Positions 52,038 through 62,017 are shown, counted from the stretch's first letter. The stretch: DNA of 64,000 nt from an uncultured Bacillota bacterium (GCA_949291945.1 CASEXH010000016.1:62001-126000); one strand, 5' to 3'. Translations and numbers: made by a program. The notes: generated by a model not told the origin, from the letters alone.

Positions 52038-52223
52038 TGCACAAAGGTGCCTGCAGTCTCTGCGGGAGAATAGGAAAGCTGAGTGAAAAGCTCACACGGT
52101 CACGCCGCTGTAAGGGTGGAACCGTATTTCTGAAAAGATTTCAACAATCTGCGCCACTGGGAATCTTCCTGGGAAGGCTGAAATACGGTGATGATGCCTG
52201 AGTCAGAAGACCTGCCTTGTGCA
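52038..52223 (+). ncRNA. Cobalamin riboswitch
   Basis: The element has the base-pairing ends TGCACAA/TTGTGCA (52038-52044, 52217-52223), the conserved AGGAAAGCTGAGTGAAA-type segment, CACGCCGCTGTAA, CACTGGGAA, and the B12 box GAGTCAGAAGACCTGCC at 52200-52216. It senses adenosyl- or aquocobalamin and switches off the downstream cobalt import genes when B12 is plentiful. A terminator at 52321-52350 provides the expression platform. Confidence 0.95.
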
Positions 52224-52320
52224 CGAGATTTACACAGGTTACGAACGATGGCCTAGTGTAAGAACAGGTTGGCTCATAGCAGTTCAATTCTATTCGCTAT
52301 ACCTCTTGTTCTTCTGGTAG

Positions 52321-52350
52321 CCTGTGGGGATTTCCCTTCAGGTTTTTTTT
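52321..52350 (+). terminator. Riboswitch expression-platform terminator
   Basis: CCTG/CAGG and GGG/CCC pair across a short loop, followed by eight T's at 52343-52350. An upstream AACAGGTTGGCT could pair with AGCCTG as the antiterminator. The cbiM start lies 44 bases later. Confidence 0.75.
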
Positions 52351-52393
52351 ATTGTCTCTATGACAGGATTTTTACATCAGAAAGGAGAAGAAA

Positions 52394-53149
52394 ATGAGTA
52401 AAAGAAGCAAACTTGAAAAACGTATTCTGGCTTTGGCAGCCGCTTTCGCCCTTACTTTCGGAATTGTTCCCAACGTAAGCGCCATGCACATTATGGAGGG
52501 CTATCTGCCCGGAGGATTCTGTATTGCCTGGGGCGTCCTGTGCCTGCCTTTTTTGATCGCAGGATTTTTGTCCATAAAGAAAACCCTGAATGAACACCGG
52601 AACTTGATCACCCTTCTGGCTATGTCCGGCGCCTTTGTCTTTGTGATCTCTTCCCTGAAGATCCCTTCTATAACAGGAAGCTGTTCCCATATGACAGGAA
52701 CCGGGCTGGGGGCCATTTTATTCGGTCCTTCCGCCGTTTCCATCCTGGGGCTGATCGTCCTTTTGTTCCAGGCCATCCTGCTGGGTCACGGAGGCCTTAC
52801 CACCATCGGCGCCAACACCTTTTCCATGGCTATCGCCGGTCCCTTTGTCACCTACGGGATCTACACCTTGTGCAAAAAGGTCGGAGTAAACAAACGGGTA
52901 GGGATCTTTCTTGCCGCCTCTTTAGGAGATCTGTTCACCTACTGTGTAACAGCCTTCCAGATGGCTCCGGCTCATCATGCAGAGTCTACCATCGGGGGCG
53001 CTTTTGTAAAATTCCTGGCGGTTTTTGCTCCTACCCAGGTGCCTCTGGCCATTATTGAAGGGATTATCACTGTGCTGATCGTTATGGGTCTGGAGACCTA
53101 TGCAAAACCGGAACTGCGAGCTATCGGATTTATAAAGGAGGCAAAGTGA
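52394..53149 (+). CDS. cbiM: Cobalt ECF transporter substrate-binding membrane subunit CbiM
   Basis: The 251-residue protein has a signal peptide of about 30 residues (MSKRSKLEKRILALAAAFAL, cut after NVSA) so that the mature protein begins with MHIMEGYLP, the metal-binding N terminus of CbiM/NikM in which the second residue His and the amino group bind Co2+. Seven or so hydrophobic helices follow, with the conserved GSCSHMTGTGLGAILFGP. It is the first gene of the riboswitch-controlled operon cbiMNQ-OK. Confidence 0.95.
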   Translation: MSKRSKLEKRILALAAAFALTFGIVPNVSAMHIMEGYLPGGFCIAWGVLCLPFLIAGFLSIKKTLNEHRNLITLLAMSGAFVFVISSLKIPSITGSCSHMTGTGLGAILFGPSAVSILGLIVLLFQAILLGHGGLTTIGANTFSMAIAGPFVTYGIYTLCKKVGVNKRVGIFLAASLGDLFTYCVTAFQMAPAHHAESTIGGAFVKFLAVFAPTQVPLAIIEGIITVLIVMGLETYAKPELRAIGFIKEAK

Positions 53150-53150
53150 T

Positions 53151-53474
53151 ATGAAAAAGAAAGTTATTTTAGGAATCCTTGTGATCTTTTTAATCGCCCT
53201 GGTTCCTCTCTTTGTCTTAAAAGATGCGGAATTCGGAGGCTCTGACGATGCAGGCAGCCAGGTGGTGGAGGAAATGGATCCTTCCTATGAACCCTGGGCC
53301 ACTCCGATTCTGGAAACTATTATCGGCGGAGAACTTCCGGGAGAAGTGGAAAGTCTCTTCTTCTGTATCCAGACCGGTATCGGTGTAGGGATCATCGCCT
53401 TTATCATGGGCCGGTTCGTGGAACGGAGGAAATGGATGAATAAGGAAGGAGATTCCCGTGATTACCATAGATAA
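53151..53474 (+). CDS. cbiN: Cobalt transport protein CbiN
   Basis: The 107-residue protein has two membrane helices (VILGILVIFLIALVPLFVLK and FFCIQTGIGVGIIAFIMGRF) flanking an extracytoplasmic loop (DDAGSQVVEEMDPSYEPWAT). CbiN assists CbiM in metal loading. It overlaps the next gene by 17 bases. Confidence 0.9.
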   Translation: MKKKVILGILVIFLIALVPLFVLKDAEFGGSDDAGSQVVEEMDPSYEPWATPILETIIGGELPGEVESLFFCIQTGIGVGIIAFIMGRFVERRKWMNKEGDSRDYHR

Positions 53475-54234
53475 GCTCTGCTATCATTCAAAGCTTCGCT
53501 ATGAAAATGCCGGTGAAAAATTTGCCTTTGCAGTGATTACACTTTGTATCTGTGTAATGAGTCGTTCCATTGCAGTGGCATGTATTGTTTTAGCTGTGAC
53601 AGGGATTCTGGCCGTTTGGAAAGGCGGGATCCCTGTTTCCCGTTATCTGCGGTTTCTCACAGTGCCCCTGGCATTTTTATTTCTGAGTACCATCGCCATT
53701 ATGTTCAATATCAAAAAAGTGCCTCTGGATCTTTTTGCCATACCGGTAGGAAACTGGTATATAACCGCCAGTACAGACTCTTTTTTCTATGCCCTGCAGC
53801 TGATCCTGACTGCCCTGGCAGCTGTATCCTGCCTGTACTTTCTGTCTTTTACCACGCCTATGCCGGATATCCTGGAAGTTCTGAGAAAGCTTCACTGTCC
53901 GGGACTTCTCATTGAACTGATGCTTTTGATCTACCGTTTTATTTTTATCCTTCTGGACACGGCTTCTGCCATCTCCACTTCCCAGAACTGCCGTCTTGGA
54001 AACAAAGATTACCGGACTTCTCTAAAGTCTTTTGGGCTCTTGGGGTCTGTACTTATGATACGGGCCATAACCCGCTCCAACAAGCTCTATGACGCCATGG
54101 AAGCCAGATGCTATGACGGCAGGATCCGGGTATTGTCGGAGAATCAGCCTCCCAGGAAAAAGATCATCGCCGCTATTGCAGTCTTTGATACTGCACTCTT
54201 TATTTTTGCTATATGGAGGAAGTTTTTCTCATGA
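53458..54234 (+). CDS. cbiQ: Cobalt ECF transporter membrane subunit CbiQ
   Basis: The start is GTG at 53458 after AAGGAAGGAG. The 258-residue protein is the transmembrane coupling subunit with about five helices and the signature MEARCYDGRI, which belongs to the conserved A-R-G-like coupling helices contacting the ATPase. The stop overlaps the next ATG. It links CbiM/N with the CbiO ATPase. Confidence 0.93.
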   Translation: MITIDKLCYHSKLRYENAGEKFAFAVITLCICVMSRSIAVACIVLAVTGILAVWKGGIPVSRYLRFLTVPLAFLFLSTIAIMFNIKKVPLDLFAIPVGNWYITASTDSFFYALQLILTALAAVSCLYFLSFTTPMPDILEVLRKLHCPGLLIELMLLIYRFIFILLDTASAISTSQNCRLGNKDYRTSLKSFGLLGSVLMIRAITRSNKLYDAMEARCYDGRIRVLSENQPPRKKIIAAIAVFDTALFIFAIWRKFFS

Positions 54235-55895
54235 ATGATGAAATGATTTTAAAAGCGGATAACCTGTACTATTCCTATGATGATGACAACAGCCACTCTT
54301 TAAACGGCCTCTTTCTGGAGGTCAAAAAGGGCCAGAAAGTCGCCTTTATGGGGGCAAACGGCAGCGGGAAATCCACCTTCTTTCTCTGCTGCACCGGAAT
54401 CTTAAAGCCCCAGAAAGGCCAGCTGTTTTTTAAAGGAAAGCCCTATGCTTACGATAAACAGAGTCTCCTCGAGCTGAGGAGCAAGGTAGGCATTGTTTTC
54501 CAGGATCCGGACAATCAGCTTTTCTCTGCCAGTGTTTATCAGGAAATCTCCTTCGGCATCCTGAATCTGGGGGTTGCCCCGGAAGAGGCCAAAAAAGAGG
54601 TGGAGAAAGTCATTGATTATCTGGAGATCACCCCTTTCCGCCATAAACCTACCCATGCTCTGAGCGGAGGTCAGAAGAAGCAGGTTTCCATTGCAGATAT
54701 CCTGGTCATGCATCCGGATATCATTATCCTGGACGAGCCGGCAGCGGCCCTGGATCCAAAGCATACCCAGATGGTAAACCACATTGTAGATCAGATGACA
54801 GAGGCGGGAATCACCGTTCTCATGGCTACCCACGATGTTGATTACGCCTATGAGTGGGCAGATGAAGTCATCCTTTTCCATGAAGGAAAAGTCCTGCTCC
54901 ACGGGTCTCCCGCCCAGGTCTTTTCCAATAAACGGGTTCTTGCCCAGACGAACCTGGAGCCCCCTGCAGTATTGGAGCTTTTTGAAAGTCTGTGCAGAAA
55001 AGGGATCCTGAAAGCCTCTCTGGAAATCCCCAGGAATTTAAAAACCCTGGAACAATATATAGAAGAAATAAAATTAAACCCACATTACGGAGGAAAGAAA
55101 CCAGTGACAGCAGAAACAAAGAAAGCCATTCTGGCAGTAAGCTTCGGCACCAGCCACAACGATACCAGAAAAGTGACCATTGACGCCATTGAGAGAGATA
55201 TGCAGGAAGCCTTTCCTGACTACAGTCTCTACCGGGCATGGACCAGCAAAATGATCATCAAAAAGCTGAAAAACCGGGACAATGTCCATGTGTTTACTGT
55301 CCGGGAAGCTATGGAACAGATGAAAAAAGACGGGATCACCGACGTTCTGGTACAACCTACCCATGTGATCAACGGCATCGAAAATGATCTGATGAAGGAG
55401 GACGCCCTGGCTTACCGTGATGATTTTCACTCCATCACCTTCGGGGATCCTCTCCTCACCAGCGCAGAAGACAATCTTGCAGTGATCCAGGCAATTGCCG
55501 ATGAATTTTCTGACCTTGCCCAGGATCAGGTGCTGGTACTTATGGGCCACGGTACCACCCATTATGCCAACTCTATTTACGCTGCCCTGGATTACACCTT
55601 TAAGGACAAAGGCTACAAAAATATTTTCCTTGGCACGGTAGAGGCTTATCCTTCCATGGAAAGCCTGATGCGAATGGTAAAAGAATATAATCCTTCCAAG
55701 GTGGTTCTGGCTCCCTTTATGATCGTAGCCGGAGATCACGCCAAGAACGATATGGCAGGAGATGATCCGGAATCCTGGTACAGCCAGTTTAAAGCCGCCG
55801 GGTTCGAGGTGGAGCCTGTGGTAAAAGGACTGGGCGAATATCCCGGGGTCCGCCGGCTTCTGGTAGATCATTTAAAAGTTGCTGCAGAAATGTAA
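54231..55895 (+). CDS. cbiO-cbiK: CbiO-CbiK fusion: cobalt importer ATPase joined to sirohydrochlorin cobaltochelatase
   Basis: The start at 54231 follows GGAGG. Residues 1-280 are an ECF ATPase: Walker A (GANGSGKSTFF), Q-loop (VFQDPDNQLF), LSGGQKKQVSIA, Walker B (IIILDEPAAAL) and the switch His (ATHDVDYAYEW). After a linker (residues 280-295), residues 296-554 are the anaerobic cobaltochelatase CbiK: ILAVSFGTSHNDTRKVTIDA, the metal-binding His in LMGHGTTHYAN (near 440) and VAGDHAKNDMAG (near 502). CbiK inserts Co2+ into sirohydrochlorin. An internal GGAGG at 55089 and GTG at 55104 could also start a free CbiK. Confidence 0.93.
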   Translation: MNDEMILKADNLYYSYDDDNSHSLNGLFLEVKKGQKVAFMGANGSGKSTFFLCCTGILKPQKGQLFFKGKPYAYDKQSLLELRSKVGIVFQDPDNQLFSASVYQEISFGILNLGVAPEEAKKEVEKVIDYLEITPFRHKPTHALSGGQKKQVSIADILVMHPDIIILDEPAAALDPKHTQMVNHIVDQMTEAGITVLMATHDVDYAYEWADEVILFHEGKVLLHGSPAQVFSNKRVLAQTNLEPPAVLELFESLCRKGILKASLEIPRNLKTLEQYIEEIKLNPHYGGKKPVTAETKKAILAVSFGTSHNDTRKVTIDAIERDMQEAFPDYSLYRAWTSKMIIKKLKNRDNVHVFTVREAMEQMKKDGITDVLVQPTHVINGIENDLMKEDALAYRDDFHSITFGDPLLTSAEDNLAVIQAIADEFSDLAQDQVLVLMGHGTTHYANSIYAALDYTFKDKGYKNIFLGTVEAYPSMESLMRMVKEYNPSKVVLAPFMIVAGDHAKNDMAGDDPESWYSQFKAAGFEVEPVVKGLGEYPGVRRLLVDHLKVAAEM

Positions 55896-55899
55896 AGAC

Positions 55900-55930
55900 A
55901 GCAGGCCGTAAGCTCTCGGCCTGCTGTTCT
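55900..55930 (+). terminator. Terminator after the cobalt operon
   Basis: AGCAGGCCG and CGGCCTGCT form a nine-base stem with an eight-base loop just after the fusion stop codon, then GTTCTTATG. It is a plausible intrinsic terminator. Confidence 0.75.
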
Positions 55931-55963
55931 TATGTAAGTCATATGTTCAAAAACCCAGTTTCT

Positions 55964-56602
55964 TTAAACACTGTCCTTTGTCTGTTTTTCCCCTTCAGGG
56001 AAAATAATCTTAAATACAAAGAAAAAGATCACCATGGATACGCCGCCTGTAATGAAGGTCACCAGAATATTATACACTGCCGGGGGCACATAGGCTGCCG
56101 CCACAGGCATCCACAGATTATTAAATCCATTACAGATCAGTGAGATCGCAATCCATGCGAAGAAATACCACATTGCCTGGTAAAAAGGATTTCCGTGGCT
56201 TTTGAAAGTAATATTCCTTTGCAGAGGGAAATTGATGCACTGTGCCACAAAGGATCCCACCTCATAACTGATGAAATACCCCAGGCCGCCGCCGATCATC
56301 ACAGCTCCCGTCTGATCATAGAGTACATTGTACCCCAGCAGGCTCCAGGTAAAGGGCACTCCGAAAAGTTCCATCTGTATCTGGGGCCACATAAATTCCG
56401 TTCCCGCCAGTTCCTTTCCCAGGACCTGGGGCAGGAAGGTAAAAAACAGATACTGGATCAGGGTCACTCCCATGCTGAAAACGAAGAAATAGAAGATCTG
56501 ATACAGCCATTTCGCAAGTTTGGGATGTTTTTTCTCAAAATCTTCCCAAAACTTTCTCGTCCTGTTTTTATTCTCTATATTGCCAGTGTTTTGATCACTC
56601 AT
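55964..56602 (-). CDS. GtrA-like membrane protein
   Basis: The 212-residue protein has four or five hydrophobic helices and the GtrA-family pattern GSFVAQCINFPLQRNITFKS, in which an Asn/Arg-Phe-Lys motif ends the second helix. GtrA proteins flip or help transfer lipid-linked sugars. The N-terminal 30 residues are charged and soluble. The gene follows GH3 after 28 bases and may belong to that sugar locus. Confidence 0.7.
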   Translation of the reverse strand: MSDQNTGNIENKNRTRKFWEDFEKKHPKLAKWLYQIFYFFVFSMGVTLIQYLFFTFLPQVLGKELAGTEFMWPQIQMELFGVPFTWSLLGYNVLYDQTGAVMIGGGLGYFISYEVGSFVAQCINFPLQRNITFKSHGNPFYQAMWYFFAWIAISLICNGFNNLWMPVAAAYVPPAVYNILVTFITGGVSMVIFFFVFKIIFPEGEKQTKDSV

Positions 56603-56630
56603 ATACGAATCCCTCTTTCATTTAACGTTT

Positions 56631-59063
56631 TTATCCTCTGGTAATTTTTTTCCGGTATTTCTTATTCTTACGCCGGTTCCGGAAAAATCCCGTGACAGCT
56701 GTTCCAAGTCCCCGGAAAAAATGGCCGTTGACCATGGTGACAATTCCATTGACCATTTCCATACTCACCATGCCGCCTGTCATTTTAGCAATGGCCCGGA
56801 AAGGCATATTATATATAAAAAGGATATTCAGATCCGGCTTTCCGGCTTCCTCGCTTTTCTTTTTCTTATCTGTAAGGACTTTATATACAAATCTGGCAAG
56901 AGGACTCTTGGCATAATACATCTGGCAGATGGCGTCATTTGCTTTCAGCTCCCCTCCCCATTTGCCGCTGGGAATCGGCATTCCCAGAAGTTCCTGAAAC
57001 TCACTGTCGCTTACCTTGCGGATATCTCCGGAATAATAGGAAGGCATGCGGTTGGTATAATAAGGATAGATATCCGTAGTCCCTTCCAGGGATATTTCCC
57101 CGCTGAGCCGGATATCCCGGCTGCTGGCGCCGATCATCACCGTATACCTTCCCTCTTCGATTTCCCACTGTTTTGTCCTTACATTCCAGTAACGGAAACT
57201 TTTATCATCAAAAGGAATCCTTACGGTCTTTCTTTCCCCTGCTTTCAGATACACTTTCTGAAAACCTTTCAGTTCTTTTTCCGGCCGGAAAACCCTGCCC
57301 TTTTCTTTTCCGATATAAAGCTGTACGATCTCTGCCCCGTCAAACTCTCCGGTATTCTCTATAGTAAATTCCACAGAATTTTGACCGATCTTCAGGTTCT
57401 GATACGTAAATTTCGTGTAGGACAATCCAAATCCGAAAGGGTATAAGACCTGTACTTTTGCGGTGTCATAATACCGGTATCCTACATAGATCCCTTCCCG
57501 GTACTCGGAATTTCTTTCCACGCTTGGAAAATACGGAAAAGCAGGCGTATCCTCATACCGGACCGGATAGGTCTCACTGAGCTTGCCGGATGGATTGATC
57601 TTTCCGGTAATAATATCCAGCATAGCGCCGGCTCCTGCCTGTCCGTACAGATAGCCGTGAAGGAGTCCTTTCAGACAATGGTGCCAGGGCATTTCTACTG
57701 CCGCTCCTGCGCTTAAGATCCCTACTACATTTTCATTGACTCTGGAGACTGCTTCCAGCAAAGCGATCTGATTCTGGGGAATCCTCATATGGGTCCGGTC
57801 AATCCCCTCCGATTCGCTGAGTTCGTCCAGGCCAAAGCAGTAGAGTACCACATCTGCATTCTGGGCCAGATCCACCGCTTCTTTTTCCAGAACCTGATCC
57901 CGCTCACCGGTTCTTTTATAGCCTCTGGCCGTGCCTGTCACAACAAGATCGTATTCTCCTATGAGCTCTGTCATCTTATCCAGCTTTGTCACGTTGACCA
58001 TGGAAGAGCCTGCCCCCTGGTATCTGGGCTCAAAGGCGAAATCTCCCACCAGGGCCACATGGGTCCCCGGTTTCAAGGGAAGGATATTTTCCCGGTTTTT
58101 CAAAAGCACCGCACTCTGGGCAGCCGCCTTCCGAGCCAAAGCATGATGGCCTTCCTTATCAAAAGCATCTGCCCGGGCCTTTTTCTCATCATTCCCCCCT
58201 GCCAGAGTTAAAACAGCTTCCAGCATCCGATCCACACAGGCGTCAACTGCAGCCTCCGGCAGCTTCCCCTCCTGTACTGCTTCTACGATCTGCCGTGAGG
58301 AGTCCAGCCCTGGCGCAGGCATCTCCAGGTCGGAGCCTGCAGCTACCCCTTTGATATGGTCGTTGGAGCCTCCCCAGTCTGTGATCACAATACCCTCGTA
58401 TCCCCACTCGTCCCGGAGTATGTCCTTCAGCAGGTGGGTATTTTCATTGGCATAAGTTCCGTTTACCTGATTGTAGCTTGTCATCAGGGCCTTTGCGTCT
58501 CCCTCTTTGACAGCGATTTCAAAACCGGTCAGATATATTTCCCGTAGTGTTCTCTCGTCAACTACTGCATTCATGGCCATCCTGCGGAGCTCCTGGCTGT
58601 TTACGGCAAAATGCTTCGGACAGGCATATCTTCCCTGACTTTGGATCCCACGGATATATCCTGCAGCCATCTTTCCCGACAGATAGGGATCTTCCGAAAA
58701 ATACTCAAAGTTTCTTCCGCATAAAGGGCTTCTTTTGATATTCAGTCCCGGTCCCAGCACCACATGGACCTCCTGTGCTGCCGCTTCTTCTCCCAATGCT
58801 GTTCCGATCTCTTCTCCCAGTCCCGGATCCCAGCTGTTTGCCACTGTTGCCGCAGTAGGAAAACAGGTGGCCGGCAGAGAAGGGTTCAGGCCCAGATGAT
58901 CCCCTGCTCCAGCCTGCTTGCGGATGCCATGAGGCCCGTCTGAGCAGTATATAGACGGAATCCCTAGACGGTCAAAATTCCATGTCTGCCACTCCCCTTT
59001 TCCGGAAAGGAGAGCGGCTTTTTCTTCCAGTGTCATCTTCTCAATCCATTCTCTATTTTTCAT
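56631..59063 (-). CDS. Glycoside hydrolase family 3 beta-glycosidase, canonical order
   Basis: The start is at 59063 (AGGAAACGATAT upstream), giving MKNREWIEKMTLEEKAALLS. The 810-residue protein has the GH3 N domain with the nucleophile Asp near residue 228 (GIVITDWGGSNDHI) and the PKHFAVNSQE motif, the C domain from about residue 310 (QSAVLLKNRENILPL), and a FnIII-like domain (VEFTIENTGEFDGAEIVQLY). A further 120 residues with hydrophobic stretches (MPFRAIAKMTGGMVSMEMVN) form a tail. There is no signal peptide, so it acts inside the cell on imported sugars. Confidence 0.93.
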   Translation of the reverse strand: MKNREWIEKMTLEEKAALLSGKGEWQTWNFDRLGIPSIYCSDGPHGIRKQAGAGDHLGLNPSLPATCFPTAATVANSWDPGLGEEIGTALGEEAAAQEVHVVLGPGLNIKRSPLCGRNFEYFSEDPYLSGKMAAGYIRGIQSQGRYACPKHFAVNSQELRRMAMNAVVDERTLREIYLTGFEIAVKEGDAKALMTSYNQVNGTYANENTHLLKDILRDEWGYEGIVITDWGGSNDHIKGVAAGSDLEMPAPGLDSSRQIVEAVQEGKLPEAAVDACVDRMLEAVLTLAGGNDEKKARADAFDKEGHHALARKAAAQSAVLLKNRENILPLKPGTHVALVGDFAFEPRYQGAGSSMVNVTKLDKMTELIGEYDLVVTGTARGYKRTGERDQVLEKEAVDLAQNADVVLYCFGLDELSESEGIDRTHMRIPQNQIALLEAVSRVNENVVGILSAGAAVEMPWHHCLKGLLHGYLYGQAGAGAMLDIITGKINPSGKLSETYPVRYEDTPAFPYFPSVERNSEYREGIYVGYRYYDTAKVQVLYPFGFGLSYTKFTYQNLKIGQNSVEFTIENTGEFDGAEIVQLYIGKEKGRVFRPEKELKGFQKVYLKAGERKTVRIPFDDKSFRYWNVRTKQWEIEEGRYTVMIGASSRDIRLSGEISLEGTTDIYPYYTNRMPSYYSGDIRKVSDSEFQELLGMPIPSGKWGGELKANDAICQMYYAKSPLARFVYKVLTDKKKKSEEAGKPDLNILFIYNMPFRAIAKMTGGMVSMEMVNGIVTMVNGHFFRGLGTAVTGFFRNRRKNKKYRKKITRG

Positions 59064-59149
59064 ATATCGTTTCCTCATTTTATAAGGCAGGCTCCCAGTA
59101 TCTTATTTCTGGAAGCCTGTTTTCCTGTTATTCATGTTTTTTGTTCCGG

Positions 59150-62017
59150 TTATCTGCCGGATGCGCTGTCCTTTTTATATTTTCTGTATATCAGTGCGCA
59201 CAGACCCAGGAGGATCACTCCAACTGCCGCATCAGCGCCGATCACTGCCTTCTCCCATGGGGGCATTCCTGTATCTACGCCTTCCTCTTCATATACCCAG
59301 CTGTTGACAACTGTATACATCACGTTCTTGCAGGCTTGTCTCATGTACTTCACGGAAGACGCCGCTTCCGGATCCTGTACTACATTGGGGCCCCCTGCAT
59401 AAGTAGAAAGCATGGCGTCTAAGCCGTTAGCCAGGGCTATATCTGCGTTCATGAACCCGTGTCCGTTATTGCGGAAGAAATCTGTCAGACAGAAGCCTTC
59501 AAATCCCCATTCGTCACGGAGTACGGTATTGATGAGGCTGCTGTTCTCTCCGGACCACTTGATGCCGATAAAGCTCCAGGATACCATAACTGCATGGGCG
59601 TCTCCATCCTTTACACAGATTTCAAAAGGTTTTAAATAAATCTCACGCATTGCCTGCTCGTTGGACCATACGCACACCATTTTCGCATTCATCTCATACA
59701 TTGCAAAATGTTTGATATAGGCATATTCTCCATGTTCCGCTGAACCTTTTACTGCTGCGGAGGCGATATAGCCTGACAGAGTCCCGTCTTCTGAAAAATA
59801 CTCATAGTTTCTTGCTCCGAAAGGTGTACGGTGTGTGTTCATTCCCGGCGCATACCATCCGGCAATGTTCATCTCCCTGCATGTCTTCCCCATGATCCCG
59901 CCGTATTCCCGTGCCAGATCCTGATTCCATGTGCAGGCGATCATCGTCTCTGTGGGGAAACCTATAGAGCCTTCACCTGTAAAATTATTATTAACGGACA
60001 TAGGCCCATCTGCATCAATGGTCTGCACCTTTCCTACAGAATCCATAGCCGGCGTCTGGTATCCGGACAGAGCGATCATATTCGTCATATCCTCTACCGT
60101 AAGTTCATCCAGAAGTTCCTCCCAGCGTTCATCATCATAGTCAGCCCCCCGGAGTTCGTAAAGCCGGATCCCGTTATCCGCCCCTGTTGTGGGCATCTCA
60201 TCCTCTTCATTGATGTATGTAGTATAATCAAAGTTGCTGTTCAGATGGTACTGGGCTGCAAGTTCCTCTGACATAATGTCCGATGCCGGAGCGGCAGTAG
60301 CTTCCTCATAATTTGCGAAACCGTCTGCCCTGGAAAGATAAGTCACATTACCGGCTGCATCTGTAAACTGATTTGTGGCTGTGATCTGATCGCTGTCTCT
60401 CTTATTCTCTCCCTCATAGCGGATGGTTTCATCCTGAGTATAGGTCTGCTGATCCAGGACGGTATGGGAATCACTGTTCACAGAGATAACATAGTCTCCC
60501 TGTTCCAGCACATAGCATCCGTCTCCTGACATGTCATAAGAAGCCATATCCTCTGCCTCAAAAGTAACTGTGATGGTCTCAGACGCTCCCGGCTCTAATA
60601 ATCCGGTCTTGTCAAATGTGATCAGATTCGCAGAAGCTTTCTCGATACCTCCGTTTGTATATGGAGGATCGTAATAAACTTCCACCACATCTTTTCCCGC
60701 CGTATCTCCGGTATTTGTAACTGTCACATCAAAGGAAATGCTGCCGTCGCTTAGGGTAAGATCGCTCATTTCCTGGGTAAATGCAGTATAGGACAGGCCA
60801 TAGCCGAATGGATACTGTACTGTGGCGTCATAGTCAATAGCCCCTTCGTCATCTGCTGTTTCATAGTATTTGTATCCCACATAAATACCCTCCACATAAT
60901 TCGTAAAGGAGGGGTAATAAGTCTGAGCCATACCTGCGTTCATACCTTCCACAGCCATATCTTCCATATTGGAATAACGAGTTGCCTCCCAGTTGTTCCA
61001 CCAGGGAGCGGCAGTCATATCATAGATAAAAGTATCCGAGGTTTTTCCGGATGGATTGACTTCCCCGCTTAAAATCTTACCCAGTGCCTCAAATCCCACA
61101 TTTCCCGGTCCCTAGCACCAAAGGGTTGCCCGGATCTGCTCATACTGATCGATAAATCCCAGTTCCATAGGATTAGCCGAATTGTAAAGGAGGATCACAT
61201 TATCAAAATTGCTGCATACCAGATCAACAAGGTCTTCTTCTGTCTGTGACAGCTGCAGGTAATGCTCCCCTGCCTGGAAATCTTCATATCCGTTTGCTGT
61301 GTTGTCGTAAGATGCTTGTGTAACATCACCTGGCATATCGTTGTGTCCTTCCCCTGCCATACGGGAGATCACGAGGACTACTGTATCTGAAAAATCTTTT
61401 GCGCTCTGCAGCAGTTCCTCAGAGTATGCAGATGCCGGTGCTTCTGTCAATGTCCAGTTCTGTGTGGAAAGGGACATTTCCGCACGGTCTGCCGAAAAAT
61501 CATTGTAAAAGTCCACCAGTTCCTGGTTTACCTGAAAACCGGCATCTGTCAAGCCATCAATGATGCTGACTCTTTCGTACAGGTCATTCAGGCCTCCGGA
61601 ACCGGTGCCTCCATAAGCCGGATTCACAGAAGACCAGCCGAAGAGATTGATATTAGACGGCTCACGGATAGGCAGGATGCCATCATTCTCCAAAAGCACC
61701 ATACCTTCTTCTGCAATCTGTCCCGCCACATCCTTCGCTTCTTCCGTTGTCTCATCACTCACTGTCCCGCCCTTCATGGTCAGATCGATCATGGCATACA
61801 TGGGACCGAGGACGATCATATTTACAATGACCACAAGAGACACAAGCATACTCAGAACGGAATATTTTCGGATCATCCGCTTTTTGCTCTTCTTTTTCAC
61901 TTTCATACATACAATCATAATTACGACTGCCGCAATCCACAGAACGCCCAATGCGATCAGATAAGGCTTACATGTCTGCAGAACACCGATCACGTCTTCC
62001 CATTGAATCTCTATCAT
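59150..62017 (-). pseudogene. Membrane-anchored, domain-permuted GH3 with one in-frame TAG
   Basis: From ATG 62017 (GAGGAGG upstream) the frame runs 301 codons to TAG at 61112-61114, then stays open in the same frame to 59150; total 955 residues if read through. Order: two N-terminal helices (YLIALGVLWIAAVVIMIVCM, VSLVVIVNMIVLGPMYAMID), GH3 C domain (EEGMVLLENDGILPI), FnIII, then the catalytic N domain (TVEDMTNMIALSGYQTPAMD) with nucleophile Asp near 845 (CLTDFF), and a C-terminal helix. The TAG falls just before GPGNVGFEALG, a conserved part. Nonsense mutation, assembly error and readthrough are all possible. Confidence 0.75.

Noticed and set aside
50600-52223. Cobalamin riboswitch controlling hemA
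   Set aside because: The aptamer and its terminator read on the plus strand toward cbiM; hemA is on the minus strand with its own promoter.
59150-62017. Pyrrolysine at the TAG of the permuted GH3
   Set aside because: GH3 enzymes do not use pyrrolysine and no pyl genes are in the window. Kept only as a check, with mutation or error more likely.
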